From Malaya genurostris (taxonomy: Eukaryota; Arthropoda; Insecta; Diptera; Culicidae), in contig NC_080572.1 of assembly GCF_030247185.1 (NCBI RefSeq), forward strand, positions 153,744,365 through 153,808,364: 64,000 bases of DNA, given 5' to 3'. The position numbers were made by a program, and so were the translations under genes. The notes beneath the pieces were generated by a model, which searched no databases, was not told where the DNA came from, and saw nothing but the letters and a program-made list of their open reading frames with translations. Position 1 is the first letter of the stretch. Every line of letters starts with the position of its first letter. Positions 1 through 11,900 of this stretch are shown here, piece by piece.

Positions 1-502
1 TGCCCATAGAGCCTTGTTTTTAGTTGATTTCTTGTCATACCGATATAGCACATATTACAGTCTTCACATGATATACTGTAAATAACGTTTGATTGAAACA
101 TGGGGCCTATTGGATATCTGTGTAATTTATTTAATCTGTTTTGAGAATGCTGTCTATCGTCGTACTTAGAGAAGGAATATGTGGTAGTGATCTGTAGGTA
201 AAAACTATGCTGTTGTTTATGCTGGAGCTGTTGCTTGATGGAGTGTCAGTTATCCGTTTTATGTTGTTAGGGCTATTGTTGCGAGTCATGAGCCTGTTTA
301 TTAGTGATGTTGGATAGTTGTTTGTGCGAAGATGATTGAAGATTACATTGCGCTGGAAATTATGGTCTTGATTCGTGGAAAGACTGGTCACTCTTTTTAT
401 ATAGTTTACAGCGACGTTTATTTTCATTGATAGCGGATGAAACGAGAGAAAATTAAGAAGTCGGTTCGATGAGATGGGTTTGGCATACCACATGGTTGAC
501 AT
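1..502 (-). pseudogene. PLE RT thumb/linker and start of GIY-YIG endonuclease
   Basis: The segment 502-131 encodes a linker-like stretch following the RT (YAKPISSNRLLNFLSFHP, typical of the PLE post-palm region). After a stop and frame change, nucleotides ~90-1 encode VIYSISCEDCNMCYIGMT followed by QLKTRL. This is the start of a GIY-YIG homing-type nuclease fold with the CxxC pair usually seen in PLEs. The domain runs off the window edge, so completeness cannot be judged. Confidence 0.7.
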
Positions 503-534
503 TGTTTAATCTGATTGTCGCGTTACTATCGTAT

Positions 535-873
535 CTAAAAATGGTAGTTTGTGTTTGATTCTTCCTCCTTGGTGAATTTTAGATGTGGATTGTATGAATT
601 GAACATATCGAGTGTATATTGTACTTTGTCCTTGGGAATAGCCATGAACAAATCGTCGACGTATTTATGTATCACGGGAATGTCAAACGGAAGTTGTCTG
701 GTTGCTGTTTTCAGATAGTTTTCCATGACGATATCGGCTAATATGGGTGATAGAGGGTTGCCCATGGAAGTACCAAAAACTACAAGGATCAGCCCCATGG
801 GGTTGTTCGAGCCATTGATGTGGAACAAGGCAACCAAAATTTCTAATGATCTACAATCAAACAGTTCAATCAA
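535..873 (-). pseudogene. PLE reverse transcriptase, palm part with YVDD
   Basis: Continuation of the PLE RT. It shows FGTSMGNPLSPILADIVME (RT motif B region) and HKYVDDLFMAIP (motif C, YVDD catalytic pair), then FTKEEESN before a frame break. The first ~30 codons (ELFDCRSLEILVALFHING) do not resemble the expected PLE sequence well and may include junction sequence from the insertion. The catalytic YVDD itself is intact, but the ORF is split from its amino-terminal half by about 3 kb. Confidence 0.8.
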
Positions 874-1048
874 TCGTCACATTTTTGAATTCGCAAATGC
901 ATGAGAGTCTGCTTAGATTGAACTTTATTAGGAACCAAAACAGAACACGCGAATCCAGAATATAGACTTTATTTGTCGTGATTTGTATTTGTTTTGTAGC
1001 CGACAAAATTAAACCAATAGCCCAAATGTATGCAATTATATGTTTGTA

Positions 1049-1098
1049 CACGATACGGATATCGATATTTATGCTTGCGATACGGATATCGATATTTA
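1049..1098. repeat. Short tandem repeat (CGATACGGATATCGATATTTA x2)
   Basis: Two nearly perfect copies of a ~30-bp unit containing CGATACGGATATCGATATTTA lie side by side within the DNA that interrupts the PLE. The GGATATCGATA core is partly palindromic. No function is assigned. Confidence 0.7.
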
Positions 1099-1161
1099 AT
1101 TTTAATTTAATCTCTTCGCCAAACTTGTGTTCATGTTTTGTATGCAAGCAGTTATTGTCGT

Positions 1162-3160
1162 GAATACGACTTACTTTACTATGGGGTGCCTTTTCAAAAT
1201 TTACCCTCTGAGAGAGTGATAAGTTTTTGATCGTGAATATCTATTGTTGTATCTAATGAATCAACATAATTCTTGCGACATGCCATCGGAAATATGATCA
1301 CAATTTTATGATAAAATTATCAGTTTAGTGACATAGTCTCAAATAATTCAAAATTAAACTTTTCTGAAATGTTTGGTATAAACGAGTATCGAAGAGCATA
1401 ATTCATATGGCGCGTTTGCCTTTCTCGTATTTTTAAAGCTCATAGCTCAGTGATCTGTGAAAGGATTTATATAATCTAACTACCAATAGAATCGAAATTT
1501 TTCAATTTAAACGTGTATAGCAAAAGCATTGAAGTATTTCAATAGAACACTATTGAAAAACTTGTCTCATTTGATCCATGTCAACACCAGCCAATCAGAA
1601 CGCGTTCTAAGGAAGAGAACAAAATATCTGCTGCTGTACAACAAATCGTCCGGGAAAAATGTTCCGAGAAGTGGTGAATATCGCAGTGAGTTCCTCAATT
1701 TGGTCTTTGTGAATGCTAGAAACGAATACCTACAACATATTGATAGTTTCTTTCAATAAATTATGCAAATCCGAAATGAAATAATCGACATTAAAATTCT
1801 ATATGCGGCTATTTTTATAGCCGTTAGGACCGCCCATTAGTGAAAAAGCTACAAACGAAATCACATAAAAGGAAATCTCTTAACAAAAATTCAATCAGTT
1901 TGGACGCTGCGAGCAGATGTGTTTTGTGTCGTCTGCACAGCTAGTTTCGCTTGCGACAAGAGCGATTACGTCACAGCTGCCAGTCATTAGCATTGGTGAA
2001 AAAACAACGGTGGAGAGCATTGCACAAAATCAGCCGTTCTAATGGCTCTAAAAGTTTTCTAAAGAACTATTAGGATTTGTTGTTCGCAAATCGTAGGGAA
2101 ATATTCTCAGTTTACTGCAAATCAAGAACAGTTTGCTTAGATTTGTGCACTTTTCGCTGTGTGAAATTCACAGTAATCGAGATCAAGTGAAGCCTTTTTT
2201 CTCGAAAAATGTTCCAGAGTTTAATGTCGTAGAGAATTACGCAATTTGACTCTTCTGAATGCTGAAAACGAATCCCTACAGCATATTGATAGTTTCTTTC
2301 AATAAATTACGCAAATCCGAAATGATATAATCGACATTAAAATTCTGTATGCGGCTATTTTTATAGCCGTTAGGACCGCCCATTAGTGAAAAGGCTACAA
2401 ACGAAAACAGGTAGAAACAAGCCTCTCAACAAAACATGAATCAGTTTGGATTCTATCGCCACTGCGAGCAGATGTGTTTTGTGTCGTCTGCACAATTAGT
2501 TTCGCTTTCGACAAGAGCGATTACGTCACAGCTGCCAGTCATTACCATTGGTGAAAAAACAACGGTGGAGAGCTTTGCACAAAATCAGCCGTTCTAATGG
2601 CTCTAAAAGTTTTCTAAAGAACTGTTAGGATTTGTTGTTCGCAAATCGTAGGGAAATATCCTCAGTTTACTGCAAATCTAGAACAGTTTGGTTAGATTTG
2701 TGCACATTTCGCTGTGTGAAACTCACAGTAAACGAGATCAAGTGAAGCCTTCTTTGTTTTTGCGAAAAATGTTCTAGAGTTTAATGTCGTAGAGAATTAC
2801 GCAATTTGACCTTTCTGAATGCTAGAAACGAGTCCCTTCAGCATATTGATAGTTTCTTTCAATAAATTATGCAAATCCGAAATGAAATAATCAACATTAA
2901 AATTCTGAATGCGGATATTTTTATAGCCGTTAGGACCGCCCATTAGTGAAAAAGCTACAAACGAAATCAGGTAGAAACAAGCCTCTCAATAAAAAGTGAA
3001 GCCTTCTTTGTTTTTGCGGAAAATGTGCAAAGGGAAATGCTTGCATAATTCATACAATTGATCAACTAATTGATATTCGGAAGTGTTAAGGAACATGTCA
3101 GTTGTTTTCGTATTCACGACATCCAGTTATGACTCTGACATTACCCACCCGCCTTTTTTT
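1162..3160 (+). repeat. Dispersed repeat R, copy 1, with internal ~550-bp tandem units
   Basis: Begins GTGAATACGACTTACTTTAC and ends near ACCCACCCGCC. The same sequence recurs at 25065-26208 and, as its first ~100 bp, at 43027-43123. Internally it has a tandem organisation: blocks starting near 1717, 2263 and 2822 share CATATTGATAGTTTCTTTC, the phrase GCCGTTAGGACCGCCCATTA and downstream text, giving about 2.3 units of 546-559 bp. The second copy (25065) holds only about one unit. A short ORF at 1529-1759 shows no recognisable family. No transposase or RT was found, so R is best described as a non-coding dispersed or satellite-like repeat. Confidence 0.75.
1717..3000 (+). repeat. Tandem ~550-bp units inside R
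   Basis: Unit 1 spans about 1717-2262, unit 2 about 2263-2821 and a partial unit about 2822-3000. Units share long near-identical runs, for example the segment containing CAGCCGTTCTAATGGCTCTA at 2031-2050 and again at 2586-2605. The third occurrence of that segment is in R copy 2 at 25893-25912. Confidence 0.75.
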
Positions 3161-3870
3161 ATAGCGTTTCTATACCACTACAACCATTCTGCGATTTCGG
3201 TTGAAGCGAGTTTCTTAATATCAATCGAGTTCATCTTATATAAATTGGAAATTAATCTTATGCACTTCAAATTTACCCTGGGGTAGTTGTCAATTTCTCA
3301 GGCGAAACGACATAACATTGAATTTCATCCGAACTTGCATGACACAAGATCAGAGCATACTAATTAAAGCTTCAAATCGTTTTATGTCACTTTTTGTCTT
3401 GTTGTCTAGCAACAACCTACTGAAACGTTAGCTATAATTTTGCTTATATTTATAGATTCGCGTGCTTCCAGCAGCTGCGCTTTAGCATCGATTGACCAAT
3501 CAGAGCAATGCTTTTCCTTTGATATATCGCTTACTCCTTCAAAACCGTCGACTATGGCAGGGAAATCCAGTATGCCGGAAATTTTTGCAGACGAAATAGG
3601 ACACTGCTAGCTATTAATCAACATTTCAATGATACACAATTAAAAATACATGCCTATGAACATTCAAATCAATACGTAGAAATATTTCCAATCAAATGGT
3701 GACATAATATTAATAATTTATATAAAATTGACTGAGCTGTAATTGTTCAAAACCTGACCACATTTCTACGTGTATTTTTCTTGAGTTTCTAGTTTGCACG
3801 CCTATATAGAAAACAAAAATGTGTTCCGCATTAAAACTTGAACGTAGTGTTTTTCTTGAAAGCGAAAATA
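3161..3870. other. Unassigned AT-rich stretch
   Basis: No coding similarity recognised. It contains a CCAATCAGAG box-like site near 3497, but no associated ORF. It may be the remainder of R or flanking DNA of the insertion that split the PLE. Confidence 0.4.
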
Positions 3871-3871
3871 G

Positions 3872-4411
3872 CTACTTTTTACACAAAACTCGACTCGAAA
3901 AAAGGTCTAAATTTATGTTGCTGTGGTTTTTAATATCATTCCAATTCATTATGATATCATGTGTGATTTGTGCTATCGGTATATTTGTGAACAATGAGAC
4001 TACATCGATGGGGACCAGAATATAGTTTGGCGGTAAGGTAATTTGATTAATGTATTCTACGAATTGGAAGCTGTAAAAGATATTGTACTCACTGTTCACT
4101 GATTTCTGTAGAATGTTGGCTAGGTATTTCGATAGTTTGTAGGTCGGCGCCGTGATGTTTGGAACTACCGATCTGAGTGGCAGATTAGGTTTATGACCTT
4201 TGGGCTGTTCATATATACGGGGGCATATCGATTTTGTTGATTTTAGCAGTTTTACTATTCCAGTATATATTAATTTTAAGTTATGCAATCTGGTGATCAG
4301 CATATTATTCTGTCTCTGAATCGATGGTGTGGGGTCTTTTGGTACGGGTTCTCCAGCAATGCGGTTCTCCAGCAATGCGGTCATCTTCTGGTCATATTCG
4401 TCTTTGTACAT
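3872..4411 (-). pseudogene. PLE reverse transcriptase, amino-terminal part
   Basis: A 179-codon open segment. It carries PLE RT motifs: PRIYEQPKGHK followed by a LRSVVPN block, then SKYLANILQ, and finally VPIDVVSLFTNIP, which is RT motif A with its catalytic aspartate. An open reading frame continues upstream towards 4480 (GGNRTVIMYKDEYDQKM), so the Met at 4411 is probably not the true start. The protein stops being recognisable at 3872, where the insertion begins. The remainder of the RT resumes at 873 on the same strand. Identification rests on motif recognition of the PLE RT family; the exact lineage is not determined. Confidence 0.8.
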
Positions 4412-4890
4412 TATTACGGTACGGTTACCTCCATAGCCGTAGTATGGATTCGATATCAGCTAGCGTATGGTATAATGAAACTTCGGTGTTTTTTTTCAAA
4501 TAAAATTTAATTGGGCTCATTTGCTTTAGCTTAACGTGGCCGATTGTCTTGTTGTTAGGAAGAGAGGAACGGATGCCATATCACGGGGCAGCATACTCCC
4601 CTAGAGGTAGTATATGGACATAGGGAGGGTGGGACCTACACAGTATTGAATTGAAATTTAAATACATCATTCGTTTGTGGCATACATCTTTTAGACACAC
4701 TTTGCGTTCGATGTATCTTCTTGTTTTGCAGGTTGTAGCAAGGAAGAGATTATTCTGGACTGGGATCCTTTGTTGGTGTGACGTTTTTGGGTAGCTTCCA
4801 GTAACTCGGTCAGGTATACACAGGCCATACTTCCAGCAAAGTAAAGAAGAGTGTGGTAGAGTTGTTGACGAGAAAGAGATAGGGAGAGCA

Positions 4891-5840
4891 CTAAATTGGA
4901 GCAATGATAGTTTTTAAGAAATTGTAGATGAAAGTCATATAAGGAAGATTTCGAGTTGCCAAGACGTCGCGGACCGGTACGAAGGGTGGTATACCTCGGG
5001 CCCGAAGGGAACCTATGAGTTGGGACCTGGCATCACAATACTCGACGCACGTCCAAACAATACGCTCGATGTCATGATAACCCTCACCGCAAACGCAGAC
5101 ACCACTCTCAGCAAGCCCCACACGACGGAGATGCGCCCTGAACATATAATGATTAGACATAAGCCTCAACATTACACGAATAAAGTCTCGGCTCACGTCT
5201 AACCCCCGGAACCAAGGTTTCATCGCTACCTGTGGAATTATTGAGTGTAACCATCGTTCCACTATTCCATGTATTTTGCCAGCTGGCTGGAATTTTCTGA
5301 CGACAGCATCTGAAACATTCATTGAAGCAGATTGGTCTTTCATAGATATCACCCATAGTGCGCCCACCTTGGCTAACGCGTCCGCCCTGCCCTGTATGGA
5401 ACAATGTGAGGGAACCCAAGCCAAAGTAATCTGGTATGATTTTGCAGATAAAGCACTCAAAGTATTTCAGTATTTTCCCCAGGAAGTACGGTGAGTACTT
5501 TCCAGGCCTCACTGAACGGAGAGCCTCAATGGAGCTGAGACTGTCCGATACAATGAAGTAGTGATCTGTGGGCAGAATGTCAATGATCTCAAGGGTATAC
5601 TGAATTGCAGCTAGTTCTACGACGTAAACTGAAACTGGATCACTGAGTTTATAGGAAGCGGTGAAATTTACATTGAATATACCAAAGCCAGTGGACCCGT
5701 CGAGATGTGATCCGTCAGTTTAAAGCATTTTATTACAGTCGACTTCTTTAAATTTATTATTAAAATATTTTTTTATCTCTTAAGGGCCGGGACTCCACGA
5801 ATTTCTGCTCTCATGGATGTGTCGAAAAACACAGTAGAAT
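4891..5840 (-). pseudogene. I-clade ORF2 RNase H and carboxy-terminal region
   Basis: Around 5720-5520 the RNase H signatures are readable across frames: VVELAAIQYTLEI (catalytic Glu) and FIVSDSLSSIEAL (catalytic Asp). The ORF at 5460-4891 adds AWVPSHCSIQGRADALAKVG (His and terminal Asp) and RWLHSIIPQVAMKPWFRGLD. It ends with CVCGEGYHDIERIVWTC, the C-terminal Cys/His motif. It aligns along its whole length with the end of the plus-strand copy (14351-16264). RNase H in ORF2 is characteristic of the I superfamily of non-LTR elements. Confidence 0.8.
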
Positions 5841-6299
5841 TAGAAGTATCCACAAAATGAACACGGTTGGGAACTAACGAAGAAGTCTCGAGCCATGTAG
5901 TCAAAATACAAGGACATAAAACGGGTCTGTGAATTAAACTCGACAAGCTTTTCAAAGTTTTTAATCACTATCGGATTCAAGATGTCGCATCGGATAAGCA
6001 ATCGATATGAGAGATCCCAGAATCGGTTTTTCAACAGTAGGACGACTTCCAGCACTTCTAGACTCATCGTATGAGTTGATTGCATGCAACCCAAGCAATA
6101 CACAAACAACGATACTGAATTCTTTCCAGTATACTGAAATGAATATTCGCACCGGAGCAGAAACAGAAACATTCCATTACTGATAATATCGTCGTTTTGT
6201 TTAACCTGATCAGGTCTCCTGGGTGCGAGCTCCACCAAGTTCCGGTTATTGTAGGAAGGAAATTGATTCTCTGTAGGCATTTTCGTTTCAGATACCTAA

Positions 6300-7532
6300 T
6301 GTGACATCCCCAGGTACGTTTGGAATCGAACCAGACCCCGAGATATTTAAATGTGAAGACCTGAGCTATGGTTTCACCCCCTAGATGAAGCTATAATTGT
6401 GCTGGTTCTCGCTTCCTTGAAAATACAACCGATTATCCGTAGAGAACTCGATACCCATTTGAAGAGCTCATGTCGACAAGTTGTCGAGGGTATCTTGCAA
6501 TGGTCCGTGGAGATCAGCAGCTTCGGGTCCTATAATAGACACAACGCTGTCGTTGGCAAGTTGTCTTAGCATGCAGGATGTGTTGATACATTCATCAATG
6601 TTGTTTACGTAAAAATTGTATAAAAGAGGCTTAAGCATGAGTCCTGAGGAAGACCCATGTAGCTGAATCGCTTTGTCGTCAAATCACCATGCTCAAAATG
6701 CATGTGTTTTTCGGACAATGCAACTTCTCAGATAGAACGTTACTGGAAACTGAATCGAATGCCCCTTGATGTCGAGGAAAACTGATGCCATTTGTTCTTT
6801 ACGAGCGAATGCCATTTGAATTTCTATTGAGAGCAACTCTAGACAATCGTTCGTTCCTTTGCCCCTGCAGAACCCGAATTGTGTACCTGAAAGCAATTGT
6901 TTTGACCCAATTGCCCCGGGTTGGCGGTTCAATGCATAGGGCGCTGGTCTTACAAGCCAGTTGTCGTATGTTCGAGCCCCGACCTGGAAGGATTCTTAGC
7001 GTCAGTAGGATCCATAGTACTAGCCATGCAATGATTCTGTACGCTATATGAATCGGCTGCGAAGTCTGTTGAAACAGAAAGGCCAAATTCCACAAAATGA
7101 ATGTAATGCCAAGACTTTGCTTTTTTTGTCTAGACGGAAGAGAATCATTTTCTCCAACAAATTCCGAATACAAGAAAGCATAGCGATCGGCCGATATCAA
7201 TTAAGATCGGAGGCTGGTTTCCCTGGTTTTTTAATAGTGATAACTCTCACTTCTTTCCATTCGTGTGGAATAATATTATCCTCGAGGAACTTGTTGAATA
7301 AATTCAACAAGCGCATTTTGGCAGAGTCGAACATATTTTTCAACAAATTGAATTTAATTCTGTCTAATTCCGCGGCTCTGTTGTTACACGACAAAAGCGC
7401 AAGTGAAAACTCTACCATCGAAAACGGTGTTTCGTTTGTATTCAATGTCGCGGGAGAATGCATACTAGTTTGCGCGCTGGGTACTCGTTTCGTCTGAGCT
7501 TGAATTGCGGTGTTGAGAATCAAGCCAGCCAA
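6300..7532 (-). pseudogene. I-clade ORF2 reverse transcriptase, broken
   Basis: RT motifs are split by the SINE at 6914-7131. The part at 7532-7132 includes RIKFNLLKNMFDSAKMRLLN, KPGKPASDLN and, in another frame, YRPIAMLSCIRNLLEKMI. The part at 6912-6693 includes TQFGFCRGKGTNDCLELLS and ASVFLDIKG. Near 6560 the active-site region reads LRQLANDSVV; the plus-strand relative has LRQLADDGVV, so the second catalytic Asp is mutated to Asn. Inactive. Confidence 0.75.
6914..7131 (+). mobile_element. tRNA-derived SINE inserted in the I-clade RT
   Basis: The head (about 6921-6992) is tRNA-like. It has a GGTTGGCGGTTCAATGCA A-box-like region and an anticodon stem-loop CTGGTCTTACAAGCCAG with TAC in the anticodon position. 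The B box is GTTCGAGCCCC, a good match to the pol III consensus. A tRNA-unrelated body follows, ending in a T-rich tail (CTTTGCTTTTTTT) at about 7120-7131. It interrupts the minus-strand I-clade RT between the YRPIAML...RLD and WVKT...TQFGF coding parts, so it is younger than that LINE. This layout is typical of pol III-transcribed SINEs mobilised by LINEs. No clear target duplication was found. Confidence 0.75.
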
Positions 7533-7549
7533 AAATGTATACTCTTCCT

Positions 7550-8290
7550 CTAGAGGAAGCTCCTGTGATGATATTGAGCTCGCGTAACTTTTCCAATCAA
7601 TATTTCGTGTGAAATCGTACCAAACATTGTTTCCGATGGTTTTACATGGCTGGTGATAGAAACTGTGATTGGTAAGTGATCGCTACCATGGGGATCACAG
7701 ATTACGTTCCACTTGCAATCTAACTGTAGCGAAGTCGAGCAAAGGGATAAATCCAGCGCACTTGGTTGTGCTGGCGGTCTAGGGTTCCGTGTCCTTTCTA
7801 CCTTGTTTAGAATTGTCAAATTGAAGTTGTCACACAGATCTTGGATTAACGAAGAACGATTATCATCATAAAAGCTGCACCATTTTGTACCATGCGAGTT
7901 AAAGTCCCCTAAAACCAACCGCGATGAAGGAAGAAGTTCTATGATGTCTGCAAGCCGACGATGCCCTTTCGAGACTCTGGGAGGAATGGGAGGAATGTAG
8001 ATGGAAGCTATACATAGATCTTTGCCTTTAATATTAATTTGGCAAGCAACAACTTCGAATCCCGGTGTCGCGGGGAGGTTAATACGATAAAATGAATAGC
8101 ATTTTTTCCCTCTAAAAATTCCCCTTGCATAAGAGTCTTCGCGGTCCAGGCGGATTATGATAAAATTACGAAGGTCGAGGTTGATGTTAGAAGTAAGAAG
8201 AAGTAAATGTTTGAAAAATTAAAGTTTTGGGATGATACTTCTGCAATTCCACTGAAGCACAATGATCATGTCTTCGATTCTCAGTAGTAA
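7550..8290 (-). pseudogene. I-clade ORF2 apurinic-type endonuclease domain
   Basis: The best-preserved part (7918-7550) reads VLGDFNSHGTKWCSFYDDN, then a PSALDLSLCS block, and ends DPHGSDHLPITV. These are the DFN and SDHLP motifs of the exonuclease-III-like endonuclease of non-LTR elements, which nicks target DNA for target-primed reverse transcription. The amino-terminal half (7920-8290) is present only as frame-shifted remnants. This domain is deleted from the plus-strand relative at 12-16 kb, so this is the only endonuclease copy for the family in the window. Confidence 0.75.
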
Positions 8291-8334
8291 ATTATACATC
8301 AAAATATGCGATCGCTGCAAGGAGGGGCAATAGT

Positions 8335-8718
8335 TCAGTCAACTGTTCTGTTCAGGAAGTACTGGGTACTCTTTATCATCCCTAAGTTTTTTTTTAACCC
8401 AGAAGGTGTTTGCTTCGGGTTTGAGTCAGCACTTTTCGTTTCCGTTTGGTCCTTTAGTGATGAAGAGGACAGTCTGAGGCCTTCACGAGGAAGCCTGGGA
8501 GAAGCCAGATTTTGTCTTTCCCTGCTTCCTTCAATCTGCGTGTAGGAAGGTCCTTCGCCAAGGTCGTCAGGGTTATCCTCTTCAACTGGCAAGAGTGCAA
8601 ATGGGTTCTCAGGGTTCGATGGAGTGGGTCTTTTTAGGATTTCCGCGTAAGAACGTTTAGAGCGTTCTTTCACGGAACGCTTCAATTTATTAGCACGCTG
8701 TATGTACGTAGGGCACAC
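8335..8718 (-). pseudogene. I-clade ORF1 (Gag-like), carboxy-terminal fragment
   Basis: A 127-codon fragment with KERSKRSYAEILKRP, which parallels VRSKRTYAEMLKTV in the plus-strand relative at ~12970. An acidic, Ser/Lys-rich tail follows. Just upstream on the minus strand (8850-8720) degenerate CCHC knuckles are visible, with a 17-bp tandem duplication (GCAGAGATCGTCCTTATG) at about 8764-8800. ORF1 proteins of this type bind RNA in the retrotransposition particle. Confidence 0.7.
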
Positions 8719-9083
8719 CGATAGATTACGAGAATTCTCCCCGCAGTAGCAACACTTTTCCGCTGCAGAGATCGTCCTTATGTGCAGAGATCGTCCTTAT
8801 GCGCCTCTGCGCATTTGCCGCATCGCAGTTTGTTGCAACAATAGGTTGCCGTATGCCCTAGCTAGCGGTAAAAACTAAATCAATTTGTTGCTCATGAAGA
8901 GTGTATCATTTTGTTCGTATGCATCTGATCAGTTCCAGCTTATTTTTCGCTATAAATTGCGTTAAATATTTCATTTTCGGTACGTGCTCCGGTGAACAAA
9001 GGCTATTGCAAGCAGTGCTGTTTTCTTTGAAAGCTCGCACTCGGGCGAATCAATAGGAGTGACGCAAGGTCGCAACAATAGCC

Positions 9084-10525
9084 ATGGCTTCTGTACAGTG
9101 CGATGTTTGCTCACAGCGTATTTCTTCGGAAAGCGATCGTATATACTGTTTTGGTGGATGTATGCAAATTTTGCACACCAGGGGCTCCGATCTGAATAAT
9201 CCTGGTGTTCTTGCTATGACAAATAATGTTGCTCTGAAATTCATGTGTTTCGAGTGTCGCAAACAACAACTTAGCCTGAATGATGTTCTAATTAAATGTG
9301 CTGAGTTAACCGAGACGGTAAAGCTACTAAGTGATACTGTAGGCGGCTTTGAAGATAAACTTCACAATGTTGTGAAAGCTGGAATTTTTGAAGCGGAACG
9401 GTCGTTGCTTACACATGTGACTTCGGTTGTCAAGAAAGCAGTAAAGAGTGAAGTGATTTCGACAGCACTAAAGTCTGCCAAAGCTGACACCTCCAATACT
9501 AAGAGTTCCTATGCTAACATAGTGTCTGGTGATACTGGCTTGTCTCGTTCTAAACCAAAGCAAGTTGGTGCGAAAACTGTAACCGGTGACCGCTTGAAGC
9601 ACAAAAATAATGACTTTCCGACAGTCGACGAAGGTGGCTTTTTGATGTCCGGTAAGCGTCGTAGAGTTGATCGTGATGTCAGTAATGTTGCGGATGATGC
9701 TGAATCTGATATAAATTGCTCTGATGTTGATACAATTTCACCCAAGTCGAAGTCAGAAGTTGTGAAAAAACTAGAGCAAACTGTTTTTTTTTCAAACCAA
9801 AGTCATCACAGGCGGTTGATATCACCAAGAATGACATTCGTTCAAATCTAGATTCAACCATGTTTTCTGTTACCAATGTAAAGTTTAAAGATAATGCGGT
9901 TGCTGTTAAATGCGTCTCTAGTGAGCATGCCTCAAAGCTTGTGTCAACTTCTAGAGATTTGTTATCGGAAAAGTATGACATTGAAATTCAAAAAAACATT
10001 GAAGCCTAGGATCAAAATAGTCGGAATATCGGAAAATTTTAACCAAAACGAGTTTATTGAAAAATTAAAAAAAAAAAAAAACAAAATACTCTGCCGGACC
10101 CGTGTACAATTCAAATCGTAAAATTTTACAAACGAGAGCATGTTCTGAGTAATCCTACGGCAGTAATTTTCGAATGTGACTCCTGCACTTACAACTGCTT
10201 GCTGAAGTTGCAGCATGTTTTCATCGGTTGGGACCGTTGCCGAATTTTCGAAGATGTTGATGTTTTTCGTTGCTTTAATTGTTCTAAATACGACCACAAA
10301 GCGTCAACCTACAATAAGCCTTTCTGCTGCCCTAAGTGTGTTGAAAACCATGCAGTCAATGATTGCAATTCTAACTTTGAGAAGTGTGTGAACTGTACCA
10401 AATCGATTGGAGCGTCTACATCTACCAATGAAGCTACTGGAACTTGCCACACTGTATGGAGCTTGGAGTGCCCGCTCTACCTGAAGCGCCTAAAAATGGC
10501 CAAATTGAGAATTGACTACTCCTAG
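9084..10525 (+). pseudogene. CR1-like ORF1 with PHD finger and zinc knuckles
   Basis: Starts ATG 9084 in a good context (AATAGCCATGG). The first 60 residues hold a Cys/His pattern CDVCSQRI...CFGGC...H...CFECRK, a PHD-type finger. A charged middle follows, with SYANIVSGDTG and GKRRRVDRD. At ~9783 a T-run shifts the frame; the open text continues as PKSSQAVDITKNDIRSNLDS and later PRIKIVGISENFNQNEFI. After further frame changes, 10199-10525 gives FRCFNCSKYDHKA...CPKCVENHAVNDC...CVNC, the CCHC knuckles. ORF1 proteins act as nucleic-acid chaperones or particle proteins. This copy is broken. Confidence 0.7.
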
Positions 10526-10839
10526 CAATCAGATGATACGGTGGACTCATTATGTTCATATACCAGTGCCAACCCTGGTTTCTCAGGTAAAAATCTTACA
10601 CTTCACTACCGCTGAGAGAGATGTCTCAATTACAGATGTTGTCACGAACCAGCTAATTCCTTCCAGGAGAATTTGTTGGTACTTCTGAGTGTAACTTAGA
10701 AACCAGTGCCAACTCTGGTTCGCCAGGTAAAAATCAAGAGCGTATATGTCTTCCCGAAGCTAGGCTTGAAACTGCACACACATTTAATGGAATAATACCG
10801 TTTCAGACTACTTTTCAACTTGCTTCTCAACAACATCTC

Positions 10840-11600
<761 letters not shown>

Positions 11601-11799
11601 GCGTACAGTTTAATAACGCTGGTTGGTTTACACGCGTTAAATACGACAACGGTTGAACTACAGGTAGAGACCTGTTGGCAGCAGCCGTTAAAACGTATAG
11701 TCGTGCTGCATACGAGAGCCCTAGTGCTGGGCCAAGCTGGTGAAGGAAACAACAAAGGGCGTTTCCCAAACTCTACCCAGGCCGCAATATACAGCCACA

Positions 11800-11900
11800 A
11801 GTGCTGAGCAGGAGAGTGCAAAGGCACATCGAAGAAGAAGAGTGCAAAGGCACATAAAAGCAGGAGAGTGCAAAGGCACACCCGCGCGAAGGCACTTCGG
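11800..11900 (+). repeat. 5' UTR short tandem repeats of the I-clade element
   Basis: Three imperfect copies, spaced about 30 bp, of GAGTGCAAAGGCACA, followed by related GCGAAGGCAC, precede ORF1. Tandem repeats in the 5' UTR are common in I-type elements and often belong to the internal promoter; that role here is inference. Confidence 0.65.

Larger units (their letters stand above)
1..4490 (-). mobile_element. Penelope-like retroelement (PLE), interrupted
   Basis: Minus-strand remains of a Penelope-like element. Going 5' to 3' on the minus strand, the amino-terminal RT segment lies at 4411-3872, the RT palm at 873-535, the thumb/linker at 502-131, and the start of a GIY-YIG endonuclease at about 90-1, where the window ends. 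About 3 kb of unrelated DNA (roughly 880-3870) separates the first two RT parts. It contains repeat R and unrecognised sequence. The RT plus carboxy-terminal GIY-YIG order is diagnostic of endonuclease-bearing PLEs. Several frame breaks show that it is inactive. The boundary near 4490 is set by the 3' tail of the neighbouring I-clade LINE. Confidence 0.8.
4490..8900 (-). mobile_element. I-clade-like non-LTR retrotransposon, minus-strand degenerate copy
   Basis: Minus-strand order is ORF1 zinc-knuckle region (~8850-8720), ORF1 carboxy-terminal part (8718-8335), endonuclease (~8290-7550), RT (~7532-6300), RNase H (~5830-5280), a C-terminal Cys/His motif region (to 4891), a 3' UTR, and a short A tract near 4490. 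The same family occurs in better condition on the plus strand at 11600-16663, which allows the domains to be matched. The coding frame is broken many times. A SINE is inserted in the RT (6914-7131). Confidence 0.85.

Noticed and set aside
2031..2050. AGCCGT-TCTA-ATGGCT hairpin in R units resembling a histone mRNA 3' stem-loop, with CCAAT boxes nearby
   Set aside because: Six-base stem with a G-T pair and a non-canonical loop; no histone coding sequence anywhere in R. Too weak to call histone-derived.
3107..3121. TCGTATTCACGACA versus TGTCGTGAATACGA at 1157-1170 as terminal inverted repeats of R
   Set aside because: Shared sequence between R copies extends past 3121 to ~3160, and copy 3 does not share the full left motif, so these are not element ends.
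6921..6992. Functional tRNA gene with TAC anticodon
   Set aside because: Acceptor stem does not close and the tRNA-like part continues into a SINE body; it is a SINE head.
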